Shown: in pieces, positions 30,021 to 37,852 of the stretch
Position numbering within the stretch: position 1 is the stretch's first letter
Layout of the letters: each line of letters begins with the position of its first letter
Origin: Phytomonas francai
Taxonomy: Eukaryota; Euglenozoa; Kinetoplastea; Trypanosomatida; Trypanosomatidae
DNA: 64,000 bases
NCBI GenBank assembly: GCA_001766655.1
Contig: MJCC01000003.1
Coordinates: 124,001 to 188,000, forward strand
Direction of reading: 5' to 3'
Notes under the pieces: model-generated
What the model was told of the DNA's origin: nothing
Database searches by the model: none
Seen by the model: only the letters and a program-made list of their open reading frames with translations
Made by a program: the position numbers and the translations under genes

Positions 30021-31199
30021 ATGAAGGCAAGCATGCGGCACAGCAATCGCTGGGCGTGCTTTCGCCCCAGCCTATCCAGGACAGTTCGGTGCTTTACATC
30101 GTCTGGGCTACATGCGACCCGTCCGTCGCGGGACCCGTTTCAGTCAAACCTAACCTCCCTAACAAACGCGCGGAACCGTGACGAGTATTTCGTAAAGTTC
30201 GGAAACAAGGGGCACTCGATTGGGATTCCGCGAATCGAACGCGTGCAAACCCGCCCCATCTCCATCCTGCACGAAACCCCACATATTATGGTTGCCGGGC
30301 GAAACTTCTGCAACGGCTTCGCGAGCAACCAGTTTCTTCTGGTGAACAAACAGACCAAACGCTGCATCTTCATCGACGCGTCCGACGACTGGCCCGATGA
30401 CTGGGTGGCGTTCATCTCGTCGTCGAGGCTCACGCTCACGCATATCTTTATCACCCACTGCCATATCGACAACATCGTCAACCTCACGGCGCTCATGACC
30501 ATGATGGAGCGGCACTTGAAGACGCGGCCAGGGCTGATGTGGTGCCCGGCAGAGCAAGTGTGGGTGGACAGCTTTCCAAGAGCGTGTCAACGCTATCGGC
30601 GCATCGAAGAGGCGCATAAAGTGCTTCCCTTCACACAAAACAACCACTACAGCTTCAACACTTACGCGCAGGGCCTGCTGTCGAAGCAACGCGCGCTGGA
30701 GCGGCAATATCAAGAGGAAGCCAGGATGCGAAATCGGGATGATGAAGAAGATGAGCATTGCGCTCCGGAGGCGGACCCGCCGCTTCCCCCGGAATTCGTG
30801 CGCCGGCAGGACATCCTCCTGAGTTGCGCCACAAATCGCGCCACAAGTTTTTACGAATTTGGCTCGCACAGCCTTCTGTATTACATCTTCACCCCTGGGC
30901 ATTCCCCGGGGCACATGATGTTGAGCCTTCCCCGTGAGAAGTTGTTATTCACGGGCGACGTCCTGTGCTACAACCAAGTTGGCCGCGTGGATTTGCCCTG
31001 GGCAACAGGAGAGCGGCTGGCTGAGAGCCTGCTGACGCTGGAGGACTTCCCAGACAACACGGTGTTGCTGCCTGGTCATGGCCGCCTAACGACGCTGGGT
31101 CGGGAGCGGCGTGAGAACCGGGCTCTGCGTACTTTGTATGAGCGGCGCGAACTCGGTCAACAAGAGGTATCCGTTGGGTTCAATGCGGGATACCTGTAG
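30021..31199 (+). CDS. Metallo-beta-lactamase-fold hydrolase, probably mitochondrial
   Basis: Glyoxalase II/LACTB2-like MBL-fold protein. I choose ATG 30021 (392 aa): its first residues (MKASMRHSNRWACFRPSLS, then RTVRCFTSSG) form a textbook mitochondrial presequence, and a T/C tract with AG lies just upstream. The open frame extends up to 29865, with an ATG at 29874 that would add 49 poor-quality residues. Metal ligands, numbered from 30021: T-H146-C-H148-I-D150-N151, H294 in TPGHSPGH, D313 in FTGD, and H353 in LPGHG. The usual HxHxDH last His is Asn, so the second metal site is altered. A charged insertion (EEARMRNRDDEEDEH) interrupts the middle. Substrate is unknown: thioester hydrolase or RNA-processing roles are both known for this fold. 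Confidence 0.78.
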   Translation: MKASMRHSNRWACFRPSLSRTVRCFTSSGLHATRPSRDPFQSNLTSLTNARNRDEYFVKFGNKGHSIGIPRIERVQTRPISILHETPHIMVAGRNFCNGFASNQFLLVNKQTKRCIFIDASDDWPDDWVAFISSSRLTLTHIFITHCHIDNIVNLTALMTMMERHLKTRPGLMWCPAEQVWVDSFPRACQRYRRIEEAHKVLPFTQNNHYSFNTYAQGLLSKQRALERQYQEEARMRNRDDEEDEHCAPEADPPLPPEFVRRQDILLSCATNRATSFYEFGSHSLLYYIFTPGHSPGHMMLSLPREKLLFTGDVLCYNQVGRVDLPWATGERLAESLLTLEDFPDNTVLLPGHGRLTTLGRERRENRALRTLYERRELGQQEVSVGFNAGYL

Positions 31200-31861
31200 T
31201 CCACACGCGCGCGCGCGCACGGAAAGCGAGAGAGAGAGAGTTTTTTAAAGCGCTGAAAATGGGAAAAGGAGTGAAAAGGGAGGCATCCCACCTTCAAAAA
31301 ATAAATACAAAAATGATGGTATCTTGACAAAAACATGGTGTTTGCTTTCCTTCAGAACGGAGAGTATGCTGCATTCTTTTCGCTAGTCTTGGGTTTTGCT
31401 GTTTTACATTAAAAAGGAATCGAAGAAAGTCGGCCCACCCCTTTGTCACGAAGGGGGCATTGGAAATACCCTAAATGAGTAGGCAAATGCCCCAGAATCC
31501 CAGGTCCTGTGAATACGATGTGGCTTCGTCTTCAAATTAAAGCACCTAAAAGTGGAATCATCGAGAGTTGACTCCATCAATTTAACGACGGCATCCAGCA
31601 AGCAAGTGGAAATTGTGGATGAGAGGTGTACCAGCACCCTTCTGAGGAACAAGAAGATGGAGGGAAAGTATCGCTGGTGAGGGGCTTTTAACCGCACAAG
31701 GGGTGATCGGGTCTAGGGGCGCTGCCAGGGCCGCCGTCGATGCGGCGGTTTGATTTACCAACGCACATCATCGCACGACCTGGTATTCAGCTCGACTGTC
31801 TTTGATAACCCCCAAAAATCGGAAAAATCGCCCAACAGAAAAACGAGTCACTTGCGAAAAG
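31200..31861. other. Convergent end of the left array; start of strand-switch region
   Basis: 3' UTR and spacer. It has a (GC)n run at about 31205-31218 with GA repeats, and a GC-rich patch at about 31690-31745 that contains a perfect inverted repeat (CCGCC-N8-GGCGG near 31731-31748). The A-run at 31857-31860 is the T4 terminator of the minus-strand tRNA-Gly. No protein gene. Confidence 0.5.
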
Positions 31862-31933
31862 TGCAATTGCCGGGAGTCGAACCCGGGTCACTCGCTTGGA
31901 AGGCGAGAATCTTAACCGTTAGACCACAATTGC
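31862..31933 (-). tRNA. tRNA-Gly (anticodon TCC)
   Basis: 72 nt. Acceptor stem GCAATTG/CAATTGC is perfect, with discriminator A. Anticodon stem CTCGC/GCGAG with loop CTTCCAA, and T arm GGGTTCGACTCCC. Followed on the minus strand by TTTT. Confidence 0.97.
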
Positions 31934-32005
31934 TATACGCCGAAAAGGGTATTTTTCGAAGTTTATACATTTACATATGAAATATAGTTTTCGAGAGTAA
32001 CAGAA

Positions 32006-32077
32006 GGGGGCTTAGCTCAGTGGTAGAGCATTGGATTCCAAATCCAGGGGTCGCAGGTTCAATCCCTGCAGTCCTCA
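32006..32077 (+). tRNA. tRNA-Trp (anticodon CCA)
   Basis: 72 nt. Acceptor GGGGGCT/AGTCCTC pairs with two G-U wobbles; anticodon loop TTCCAAA; B box GGTTCAATCCC. Followed by a TTTTTT terminator. Single nuclear-coded Trp tRNAs in trypanosomatids are known to be imported and C-to-U edited at the wobble base to read mitochondrial UGA. Confidence 0.97.
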
Positions 32078-32117
32078 TTTTTTCACGTGTTTAAGGGGTA
32101 GGTGGGGGCACGAAAAA

Positions 32118-32189
32118 CATCCGTGACAGGATTCGAACCTGCAACCCTCTGATCCGTAGTCAGATGCTCTTCCATTGAGCCACACGGAC
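32118..32189 (-). tRNA. tRNA-Arg (anticodon ACG)
   Basis: 72 nt. Acceptor GTCCGTG/CACGGAT, anticodon stem TCTGA/TCAGA with loop CTACGGA, T arm GGTTCGAATCC. Its 5' end faces the U1 gene 91 bp away, the companion-tRNA arrangement. Confidence 0.97.
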
Positions 32190-32280
32190 GCTGATGCGTC
32201 TCGAAAAGTCTTAAAAAGTGGTGCATATTTCAAACTCTTTGTGATCTATTTCTTTAGCTCCACCCATAAACAAATGCCAC

Positions 32281-32353
32281 GGGGTAACTCACCTGCGTGG
32301 TGTCATCATGGAAGCACCAAGCTGCAGCAAATTTTGGGAGGCCCTCGGCCTAG
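32281..32353 (+). ncRNA. U1 snRNA (probable)
   Basis: About 73 nt, matching the short (about 75 nt) trypanosomatid U1. The 5' end has GTAACTCACCTG, complementary to a 5' splice site. A stem-loop follows: GCGTGGTG pairs with CACCAAGC (one mismatch) around loop TCATCATGGAAG, similar to the U1-70K-binding loop of stem-loop I. Then an Sm-type site (AAATTTTGG), a small terminal hairpin (AGGCC-CTC-GGCCT) and a T5 terminator at 32354-32358. It starts 91 bp from the divergent tRNA-Arg(ACG), as expected for a kinetoplastid Pol III snRNA using tRNA A and B boxes. The exact 5' end is uncertain by a few bases. Confidence 0.8.
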
Positions 32354-32408
32354 TTTTTACGGAATCAGGCGTATCGAATACCTGCTAAAAACAGCAAAAG
32401 GGTCGTAC

Positions 32409-32480
32409 GGTCCTATAGTGTAGTGGTTATCACTTCGGACTTTGAATCCGAAAACCCAGGTTCGAATCCTGGTAGGACCA
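32409..32480 (+). tRNA. tRNA-Gln (anticodon TTG)
   Basis: 72 nt. Acceptor GGTCCTA/TAGGACC is perfect, discriminator A; anticodon stem TCGGA/TCCGA with loop CTTTGAA; B box GGTTCGAATCC. TTTT follows at once. It lies about 50 bp downstream of U1 on the same strand. Confidence 0.97.
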
Positions 32481-34842
32481 ATTTTCGTGACCTCTTTGCG
32501 GTCATCTATTTTCGCAGCGCGGCGGTCGCCCGCACGATTGGCAGGCCCTCATCCTGACCCCATGCGAATTCTGGCCATTATTCGAATGGGTTAATTCATA
32601 TTTCACCTCATGTGAAAATTCAAACTAGTTTACATGTTTCGGATATTTCGATAATTTTTAAACATCTTTTTGGTCCACACAAGGGTGTAATTTTACTTTT
32701 TCAAAAAAGATGATTCGAAAATTGGTGCTTTTAAGGATTTACCAGTGGAGCCACGCACCGCAAGCCCCCCGCACCATCAATTTATAATGACTCTACCATT
32801 TTATATTCGATGATTGACCAATATAGATATATGTGAGTTCTTTAAATGGAACTATTTTTTATTTCATCCTTATCGACAATTCTCATGAATTGTTTCAAGG
32901 TTAGGGTAATTTGTAAATTCATAATAAATATTTCCAAACATCTATATTATTGATTCACTAAATAAACATTTTGAAATTTATATCAGGGTGTTAATACCAC
33001 CTGTGATGGCATTTTAATATAGCTTCCCAACGCGCTTTGAGCTGAATGCCTCTTCTGTGACTTGAAAGTGTTGAAACTTCTTAAAGTTGAAGATATATGA
33101 ACTTCTAAAAATTTTACCCCAATCAGCTTCCACGATCCACGGAACACGATTAATTCCTTGACGTCATTTTATTCGTTAATTTTTCCGCCATAGATTTAGT
33201 GTTGCTTAATAACATTTGTCTATGATATTAAAATGTCTAATCGGATAACTTTCTCACGACAATAGAAGAAAAGATACACATTTGAATTTGGAAGTATAGA
33301 TAAATGGATTTTTAATTCCTTATAAATATTCAGAAACATAATTGCATAAATAGATTATTAAATTTATGTTGAGCCTATTTCCGCAAAAATACGACTAAAT
33401 CTGAATGGAATGTAGTCACCTCAACACTTCTAGTATTCAAAAAGAAATATAGTTAAATTCTTAACTAACACAAATTCCAATTTCTTATATACATCTATTT
33501 TCGTCATTCAGGTTTATAAAGTTAAAAATGTTGAATAAATATTTTCTAACGATTTTTTTAATCATATAGATTAATATCTAAACTAAAAATTCGCAGAAAT
33601 CACGATATATTATCTTTTTCGCATGAATTAGACTCCGATTCAATTTTTAAACGGTTTCTGATTAAATTTCGCTTGTAGGCCTATTTGACAGTATTCAAAA
33701 TATGCGTATATCGACTTTAAAAATCAAAAGCGCTCTTTTGCTTAAATTTTATGATAAAAAAGTAAAATATCCTCACGAAAATAAAATATACTTAAACTTT
33801 CGTTTAAAGATAAATTCAAATATGTGAAAATATTACGTTTCCGTTTAAAATATTCCATGCCAATATATTTACGGATAGTAGGTAATTTTCTAAAAAAAGG
33901 GTTGATTTGTCATATTCTTTAATTTAGAAAATGATTTAAATAAATGCATAGCAATTTCCCGGCCAGAATAAACTTAGTAATCCTCAAAAACTATCCTTGG
34001 GGTTACATCAATTCTAATTTGGGGGGGGAATTGTCTTCCACCCCAGCAAATATTAAATCTTTATGGTAAATGCGAGTGTTTCTAGGCAGGCTGTCTCGAC
34101 ATAATAACGGGTACGTAATTTTCATATTTTTGGGGGGGAAATGAAGGCTTCGCCAGGGAAGTGAAAATAGCTGCAGGAGTATAGCTTCTTGTTAGAAGTC
34201 AATTTAGATCCTGGACGCGCCTCTGCAACGAATGTTGGCTATTTGGGCGATGGCGTAGTTAGAAAACACATGATTTTTCCCATCCTCTGTCTTAGATATG
34301 TTCCCATTTCTCAATTTAATACTTTTAAAAGTTTTACATAGAATCCGTTTATAGAACGCTGAAAAATACCGGAGATTTCCAGAAAGTTCAGCCCATTGCT
34401 GTTAAACATGGGGGGCGGGGGAGGAGGAAGTGGTGCTTCACCATGTTTTCTACAGTTCGGAATGGCATTGTCTCTTTTGACCCATCGAATGTTATGAAAT
34501 ATGTATTTGAATTGTGATACTACTCTTTCCCGACCATTATACTTTATATTAAGCAAAAAAAAATTATATTGAGATGAAATAGAATTTAAAAACAATTCCT
34601 TTTTTCTGCGAGAATACTGGTATACAAAATTATTAACTGTCAAAATAGACCATTTCAAAGAGATGCATGTTTCAAATATTTTACCCAGTGATATCTCCCC
34701 ATAGCAAATATTTTCATTTGATTAAGTTTTTAAAACTTATACACAAAAATAAGAAATGATGAAAAGCAAAATCCAAAGAGGGCCCGAGTACAGAAATAGG
34801 AGTGGCACATCCAACCTCTGACTTTTATCACCTTGACTATCG
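32481..34842. other. AT-rich gene-free block inside the strand-switch region
   Basis: 2.36 kb without protein genes or tRNAs. The first 110 bp (about 32484-32590) are GC-rich with two hairpin-forming inverted repeats (TGACC-N7-GGTCA and GCGCGGCG/CGCCCGC) and no RNA family I recognise. The rest is very AT-rich, non-repetitive to the eye, with scattered G8 and G7 runs (about 34021 and 34131). I see no 5S, SL RNA, U6 or 7SL. Confidence 0.6.
34749..34828 (+). ncRNA. Possible C/D-box snoRNA-like element
   Basis: ATGATGA at 34756-34762 (box C consensus) and CTGA at 34818-34821 (box D), 55 nt apart, with weak flanking complementarity (ATAAG versus TTTTAT). It sits just upstream of tRNA-Val. These short motifs occur by chance, and kinetoplastid C/D snoRNAs are usually clustered, so this is only a candidate. 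Confidence 0.22.
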
Positions 34843-34915
34843 GCGCGGGTGATCTAGTGGTTAGGATGTCTGCTTTACACGCAGAATATCGCGGGTTCAA
34901 TCCCCGCTCCGCGTA
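34843..34915 (+). tRNA. tRNA-Val (anticodon TAC)
   Basis: 73 nt. Acceptor GCGCGGG/TCCGCGT with terminal wobbles; anticodon stem TCTGC/GCAGA with loop TTTACAC; T arm GCGGGTTCAATCCCCGC. Confidence 0.96.
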
Positions 34916-34962
34916 TAATTTTCGTCATCATTTTCCCGTGAGCGATTCGCGTTCTGAAAAAC

Positions 34963-35034
34963 AGGCCACACCGAGAATTGAACTCGGGACCCCTGGTTTA
35001 CAAGACCAGTGCACTGCCACTGTGCTATGCGGCC
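34963..35034 (-). tRNA. tRNA-Thr (anticodon TGT)
   Basis: 72 nt. Acceptor GGCCGCA/TGTGGCC with one G-U pair, discriminator T; anticodon stem CTGGT/ACCAG with loop CTTGTAA; T arm CCGAGTTCAATTCTCGG. Head-to-head with tRNA-Arg(TCG), 94 bp apart. Confidence 0.96.
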
Positions 35035-35128
35035 TTACATTTGCCGTCGTTAAAGAAGAAATTTAAAAAATCACAAAAACTTTAGCAAAGTAACTAATAA
35101 AACTCATTGCTTTGCTGCAACCAGCGTT

Positions 35129-35200
35129 GATCTCGTGGCGCAATGGAAGCGCATCAGACTTCGGATCTGAGGGTTGCAGGTTCGAGTCCTGCCGGGATCG
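35129..35200 (+). tRNA. tRNA-Arg (anticodon TCG)
   Basis: 72 nt. Acceptor GATCTCG/CGGGATC, discriminator G; anticodon stem TCAGA/TCTGA with loop CTTCGGA; B box GGTTCGAGTCC. TTTTT follows. Confidence 0.97.
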
Positions 35201-35245
35201 CTTTTTCCTCCCGTTGGGGGAGGGGGGAGTACTTCAGGAAAAATG

Positions 35246-35318
35246 CGCACTCCGTGGGGATCGAACCCACGACCACACGGTTAAAAGCCGCGCGCTCTAC
35301 CGACTGAGCTAGGAATGC
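35246..35318 (-). tRNA. tRNA-Lys (anticodon TTT)
   Basis: 73 nt. Acceptor GCATTCC/GGAGTGC, discriminator G; anticodon stem CGCGG/CCGTG with loop CTTTTAA; T arm GTGGGTTCGATCCCCAC. Its 5' end faces the U3 gene, 96 bp away. Confidence 0.97.
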
Positions 35319-35414
35319 TACGGGTTTTAAAACTCCTATTTTTCGTGTGTCTTCTTATTAGAACTAAGCTTGTCCAAAACACACACTCTCACCGTGGAAA
35401 TTATCCTCAGGATT

Positions 35415-35560
35415 AAGATCGTACTCTGAACAGAATCAGTTTATGAGTATAACCTCTTAATTGAAAACAAACCGAGTTTCAAGTCCTGATGATGACGGTT
35501 GCCTTTCTTCGCCCGGAGACCGCTTCGATGAACGGCAGAAGAGGGTTCCAGAAGGATTCT
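35415..35560 (+). ncRNA. U3 snoRNA
   Basis: Guides early pre-rRNA cleavage in the SSU processome. The 5' end AAGATCGTACTCTG matches the U3 5' domain; then come a box A-like stretch (AGAATCAGTTTATG), box C' (CCTGATGATGAC, about 35484), box B (GGAGACCGC, about 35515) and box C (TCGATGAACGG, about 35525). Boxes B and C occur in the order and spacing specific to U3. I do not see a clean CTGA box D; the 3' end near 35560 is estimated from about 145 nt total length and the following T-rich sequence. Oriented away from tRNA-Lys(TTT), whose internal A and B boxes probably drive it. Confidence 0.85.
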
Positions 35561-35637
35561 TTTCGGTTCATTTTTTCCGGCTCGACAAACGATTGGCCGA
35601 ATCAGCAATCAAGAGATTTGCAAAAAAGCTGGAAAAG

Positions 35638-35710
35638 CGCTCTCCGTGGGGATCGAACCCACGACCACACGGTTAAGAGCCGTGCGCTCTACCGACTGAG
35701 CTAGGGGAGC
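35638..35710 (-). tRNA. tRNA-Lys (anticodon CTT)
   Basis: 73 nt. Body nearly identical to the neighbouring tRNA-Lys(TTT). Anticodon loop CTCTTAA, T arm GTGGGTTCGATCCCCAC. Acceptor GCTCCCC versus GGAGAGC leaves a C-A mismatch at the fifth pair. Head-to-head with tRNA-Ile, 71 bp apart. Confidence 0.95.
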
Positions 35711-35781
35711 TTCAGGCCTTAAAGGCCTGATTTGTCCCATGTGTTATTATATACGCAAGATCAAATAGCCACAAATTTAGG

Positions 35782-35855
35782 GCTTCCGTGGTCTAGCTGG
35801 TTAGGACGCTGGTCTTATGAACCGGATATCGCGGGTTCGAGCCCCGCCGGAAGCA
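35782..35855 (+). tRNA. tRNA-Ile (anticodon TAT)
   Basis: 74 nt. Acceptor GCTTCCG/CGGAAGC is perfect, discriminator A; anticodon stem CTGGT/ACCGG with loop CTTATGA, giving TAT; T arm GCGGGTTCGAGCCCCGC. Confidence 0.96.
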
Positions 35856-36169
35856 TGTATTTTCGCTTTTTGGTATTCCTAATTCTGGAGAAAAGGATGA
35901 AAAAAAATTGAAGGATCTTCCATTTTGCCTCTGCCAGCAGCCAGGTTGTGTCGCAGAAATCTTACTTTTTGGTTCTTGGTTTATCCACAATTGCATTATT
36001 TCGATAACTGAAAAAAACTTTCGCGTTTAAATCGATTACTTCGCTTGCAATTATTCTATGCCATTTCCCTTCTGTGGCCCCACCACTTCCCTCTCTCCTA
36101 GGAATGTTCAGGGGTCCTACAAACGATGCAATTGGCGGCGGGAGATTCTTAAACCCCACCGCTGCCTGC
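35856..36169. other. Spacer between tRNA-Ile and PARN 3' end
   Basis: 3' UTR-type sequence of the minus-strand PARN gene; TTTT after tRNA-Ile is its terminator. Nothing else recognisable. Confidence 0.5.
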
Positions 36170-37852
36170 CTACACGAGATGGGGAGGCCTGTACATGGAA
36201 ACCTCTTGAAGAATATGCGGAAAGCGTGTCGTGAGGGTGTCTACAACTGTGGCCGGCTCGGATTCTTGCAGCGGTGGCAACACGGCAAGGGTGCGCCCCT
36301 TTTCCACATCATACAAGGTCACGTTAGAAACACCAGTGGCCGTAATACAGCTCTCGATCTCGAACCATTTCACATGCTCTGGGTGCCGGAGGTCCAGAAC
36401 CCCGCGCTCCCCCGGGGTATATGTGTCACCGTCCGCGTTGGCCAAATCCACAGCATATAGCGAGTGGAAAATCGAAGTCTTGTTGACCAGGTCTGCTGGT
36501 ACTGCCTCCACACTGTCGTACCCCAATTCCGCGAGCAAATTAAGCAGCACCGTCCCGGTCATCAGAGCATCGTAGCCCGCTTCATGGGCAAAGCTGGCCG
36601 CTGCACCATCGGACGCGCTGCGACGGGATATCGTCAAGAGGGTGAGGGGGTCATAGGTCTGGAACCCCAGCGGCAGGCTCACCTCAACCCGTCGCGACCG
36701 CATGCCGTAATTTTCGAAGAGGCCGCCGAGGTGGTACTTCTGGAAGTACCCGATCGGAAATTGATCCACGCGCGTCGCGATGTACCTCGTGTCGAGAACC
36801 ATCGGGAACAACTCTCTCACGCGTGCCTTCCACTCCGGGAGATTAACTGGTAGTGGTCGATCCAACGCGGCAAGCAGAAAAAGTAGGTCGGCAAAGCAGT
36901 TGTGCCCCACGCATGGCTTCCTGGACTTCACCAACTCCTCAAACACAAGGCGGAACCCCAGCGAATTCAGCTCATCGCATTCCCGAGTGGCCTCCTCCTT
37001 GGTGACCTTTGCCTGTATCTCCTCCTCCGAAAAAACGCAGAGTGTGCCGGTGAACATCTTGCCCTGGCGACGGTACGTCACAGTCACAGATGGCAAGTGG
37101 GACTTCAGGTACGCCGCGAGGTACTCGCGCGCGTTCCTGCTCGACTGGTTCTTAAGAAGCACCTCGCGGCCACCGGGAACCTCAACCGTCGCGGTGGCTT
37201 GGTTCGCCCTCCGTGAATCTTCCGTCCATGCGGCTGCAGCATCACGCCATGCCGCTTCCGCTCGCTGCTTCAGCTCCTCAGCAGCCTTTATCGATTCCTC
37301 GGCCCATGACTTTTCCTCGTCCGTCAACAAGTCAACGCCCACACCTTTCTCCACGGCAAGACCAGCGCCGCTGGCCTCCGCACGTTTTGCCTCCCAGTGG
37401 TCTCGCCACGCACGTGCCTGGTCCTCGTCGCAGTACCCAACCCCCTTGTAAACCCACGACTGGAAGTCCATCCCATAGCGCCGGTGAAACGTGAGAGCGG
37501 CAGAGCTCAGCACAATGTCACTGCTGATATTGCGCCCGAGCTGCGCTCCCCCCATTTCCTCCAGCGATTGAGGGAACAAGAGGAAGTTAAAGGGTGATGC
37601 CGTGTACTGGACGACATCCCCGGCGGTGCCCGTCCGGTGGAAGAGGCAAAGACCAACCTGAATAAGGTTGTAGTGGCTTGCCGCCATCCCCTTCGCCTTG
37701 TAGCTCTCCGCCGTTGAGAACGTGATCGAATCGCCCACATTCGGCAAACCAATGCCCGTCATCTCCTCGTCGAAGGCATAGAAATCGCAGGTTTTGAGCA
37801 ACTTTACAAAACAAGGGAGCGTCGCTGCGAAGGTGTTGTAGACGACTTGCAT
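36170..37852 (-). CDS. PARN: PARN-type poly(A)-specific ribonuclease (CAF1 family)
   Basis: DEDD-superfamily 3'-5' exonuclease that shortens mRNA poly(A) tails; kinetoplastids have several PARN paralogues. All four acidic residues are visible: D28 and E30 in FYAFDEEMTGIG, the Asp in VGHNCFADLLFLLAAL (about 320), and the Asp in HEAGYDALMTGTVLLNLL (about 424) with its preceding His. The spacing matches PARN, including an R3H-like or other insertion region between motifs I and II that is Ala/Glu/Lys-rich here (WEAKRAEASGAGLAVEKG; EELKQRAEAAWRDAAAAW). 560 aa, within the family range. ATG at 37852 follows an AAG. It is the last gene of the right array, next to the Pol III cluster. Confidence 0.9.
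   Translation of the reverse strand: MQVVYNTFAATLPCFVKLLKTCDFYAFDEEMTGIGLPNVGDSITFSTAESYKAKGMAASHYNLIQVGLCLFHRTGTAGDVVQYTASPFNFLLFPQSLEEMGGAQLGRNISSDIVLSSAALTFHRRYGMDFQSWVYKGVGYCDEDQARAWRDHWEAKRAEASGAGLAVEKGVGVDLLTDEEKSWAEESIKAAEELKQRAEAAWRDAAAAWTEDSRRANQATATVEVPGGREVLLKNQSSRNAREYLAAYLKSHLPSVTVTYRRQGKMFTGTLCVFSEEEIQAKVTKEEATRECDELNSLGFRLVFEELVKSRKPCVGHNCFADLLFLLAALDRPLPVNLPEWKARVRELFPMVLDTRYIATRVDQFPIGYFQKYHLGGLFENYGMRSRRVEVSLPLGFQTYDPLTLLTISRRSASDGAAASFAHEAGYDALMTGTVLLNLLAELGYDSVEAVPADLVNKTSIFHSLYAVDLANADGDTYTPGERGVLDLRHPEHVKWFEIESCITATGVSNVTLYDVEKGRTLAVLPPLQESEPATVVDTLTTRFPHILQEVSMYRPPHLV

Noticed and set aside
31750..31980. 76-codon ORF at the tRNA-Gly locus
   Set aside because: Contains translated tRNA sequence (GVEPGSLAWKARILTVRPQ).
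35461..35704. 71-codon ORFs across the U3/tRNA-Lys area
   Set aside because: They translate the U3 snoRNA and the tRNA-Lys(CTT); phrases such as GDRTHDHTVKSRALYRLS are translated tRNA.
31200..36200. SL RNA, 5S rRNA, U2, U4, U5, U6 or 7SL genes in the cluster
   Set aside because: I looked for their hallmark sequences (for example ACAGAGA of U6) and did not find them.
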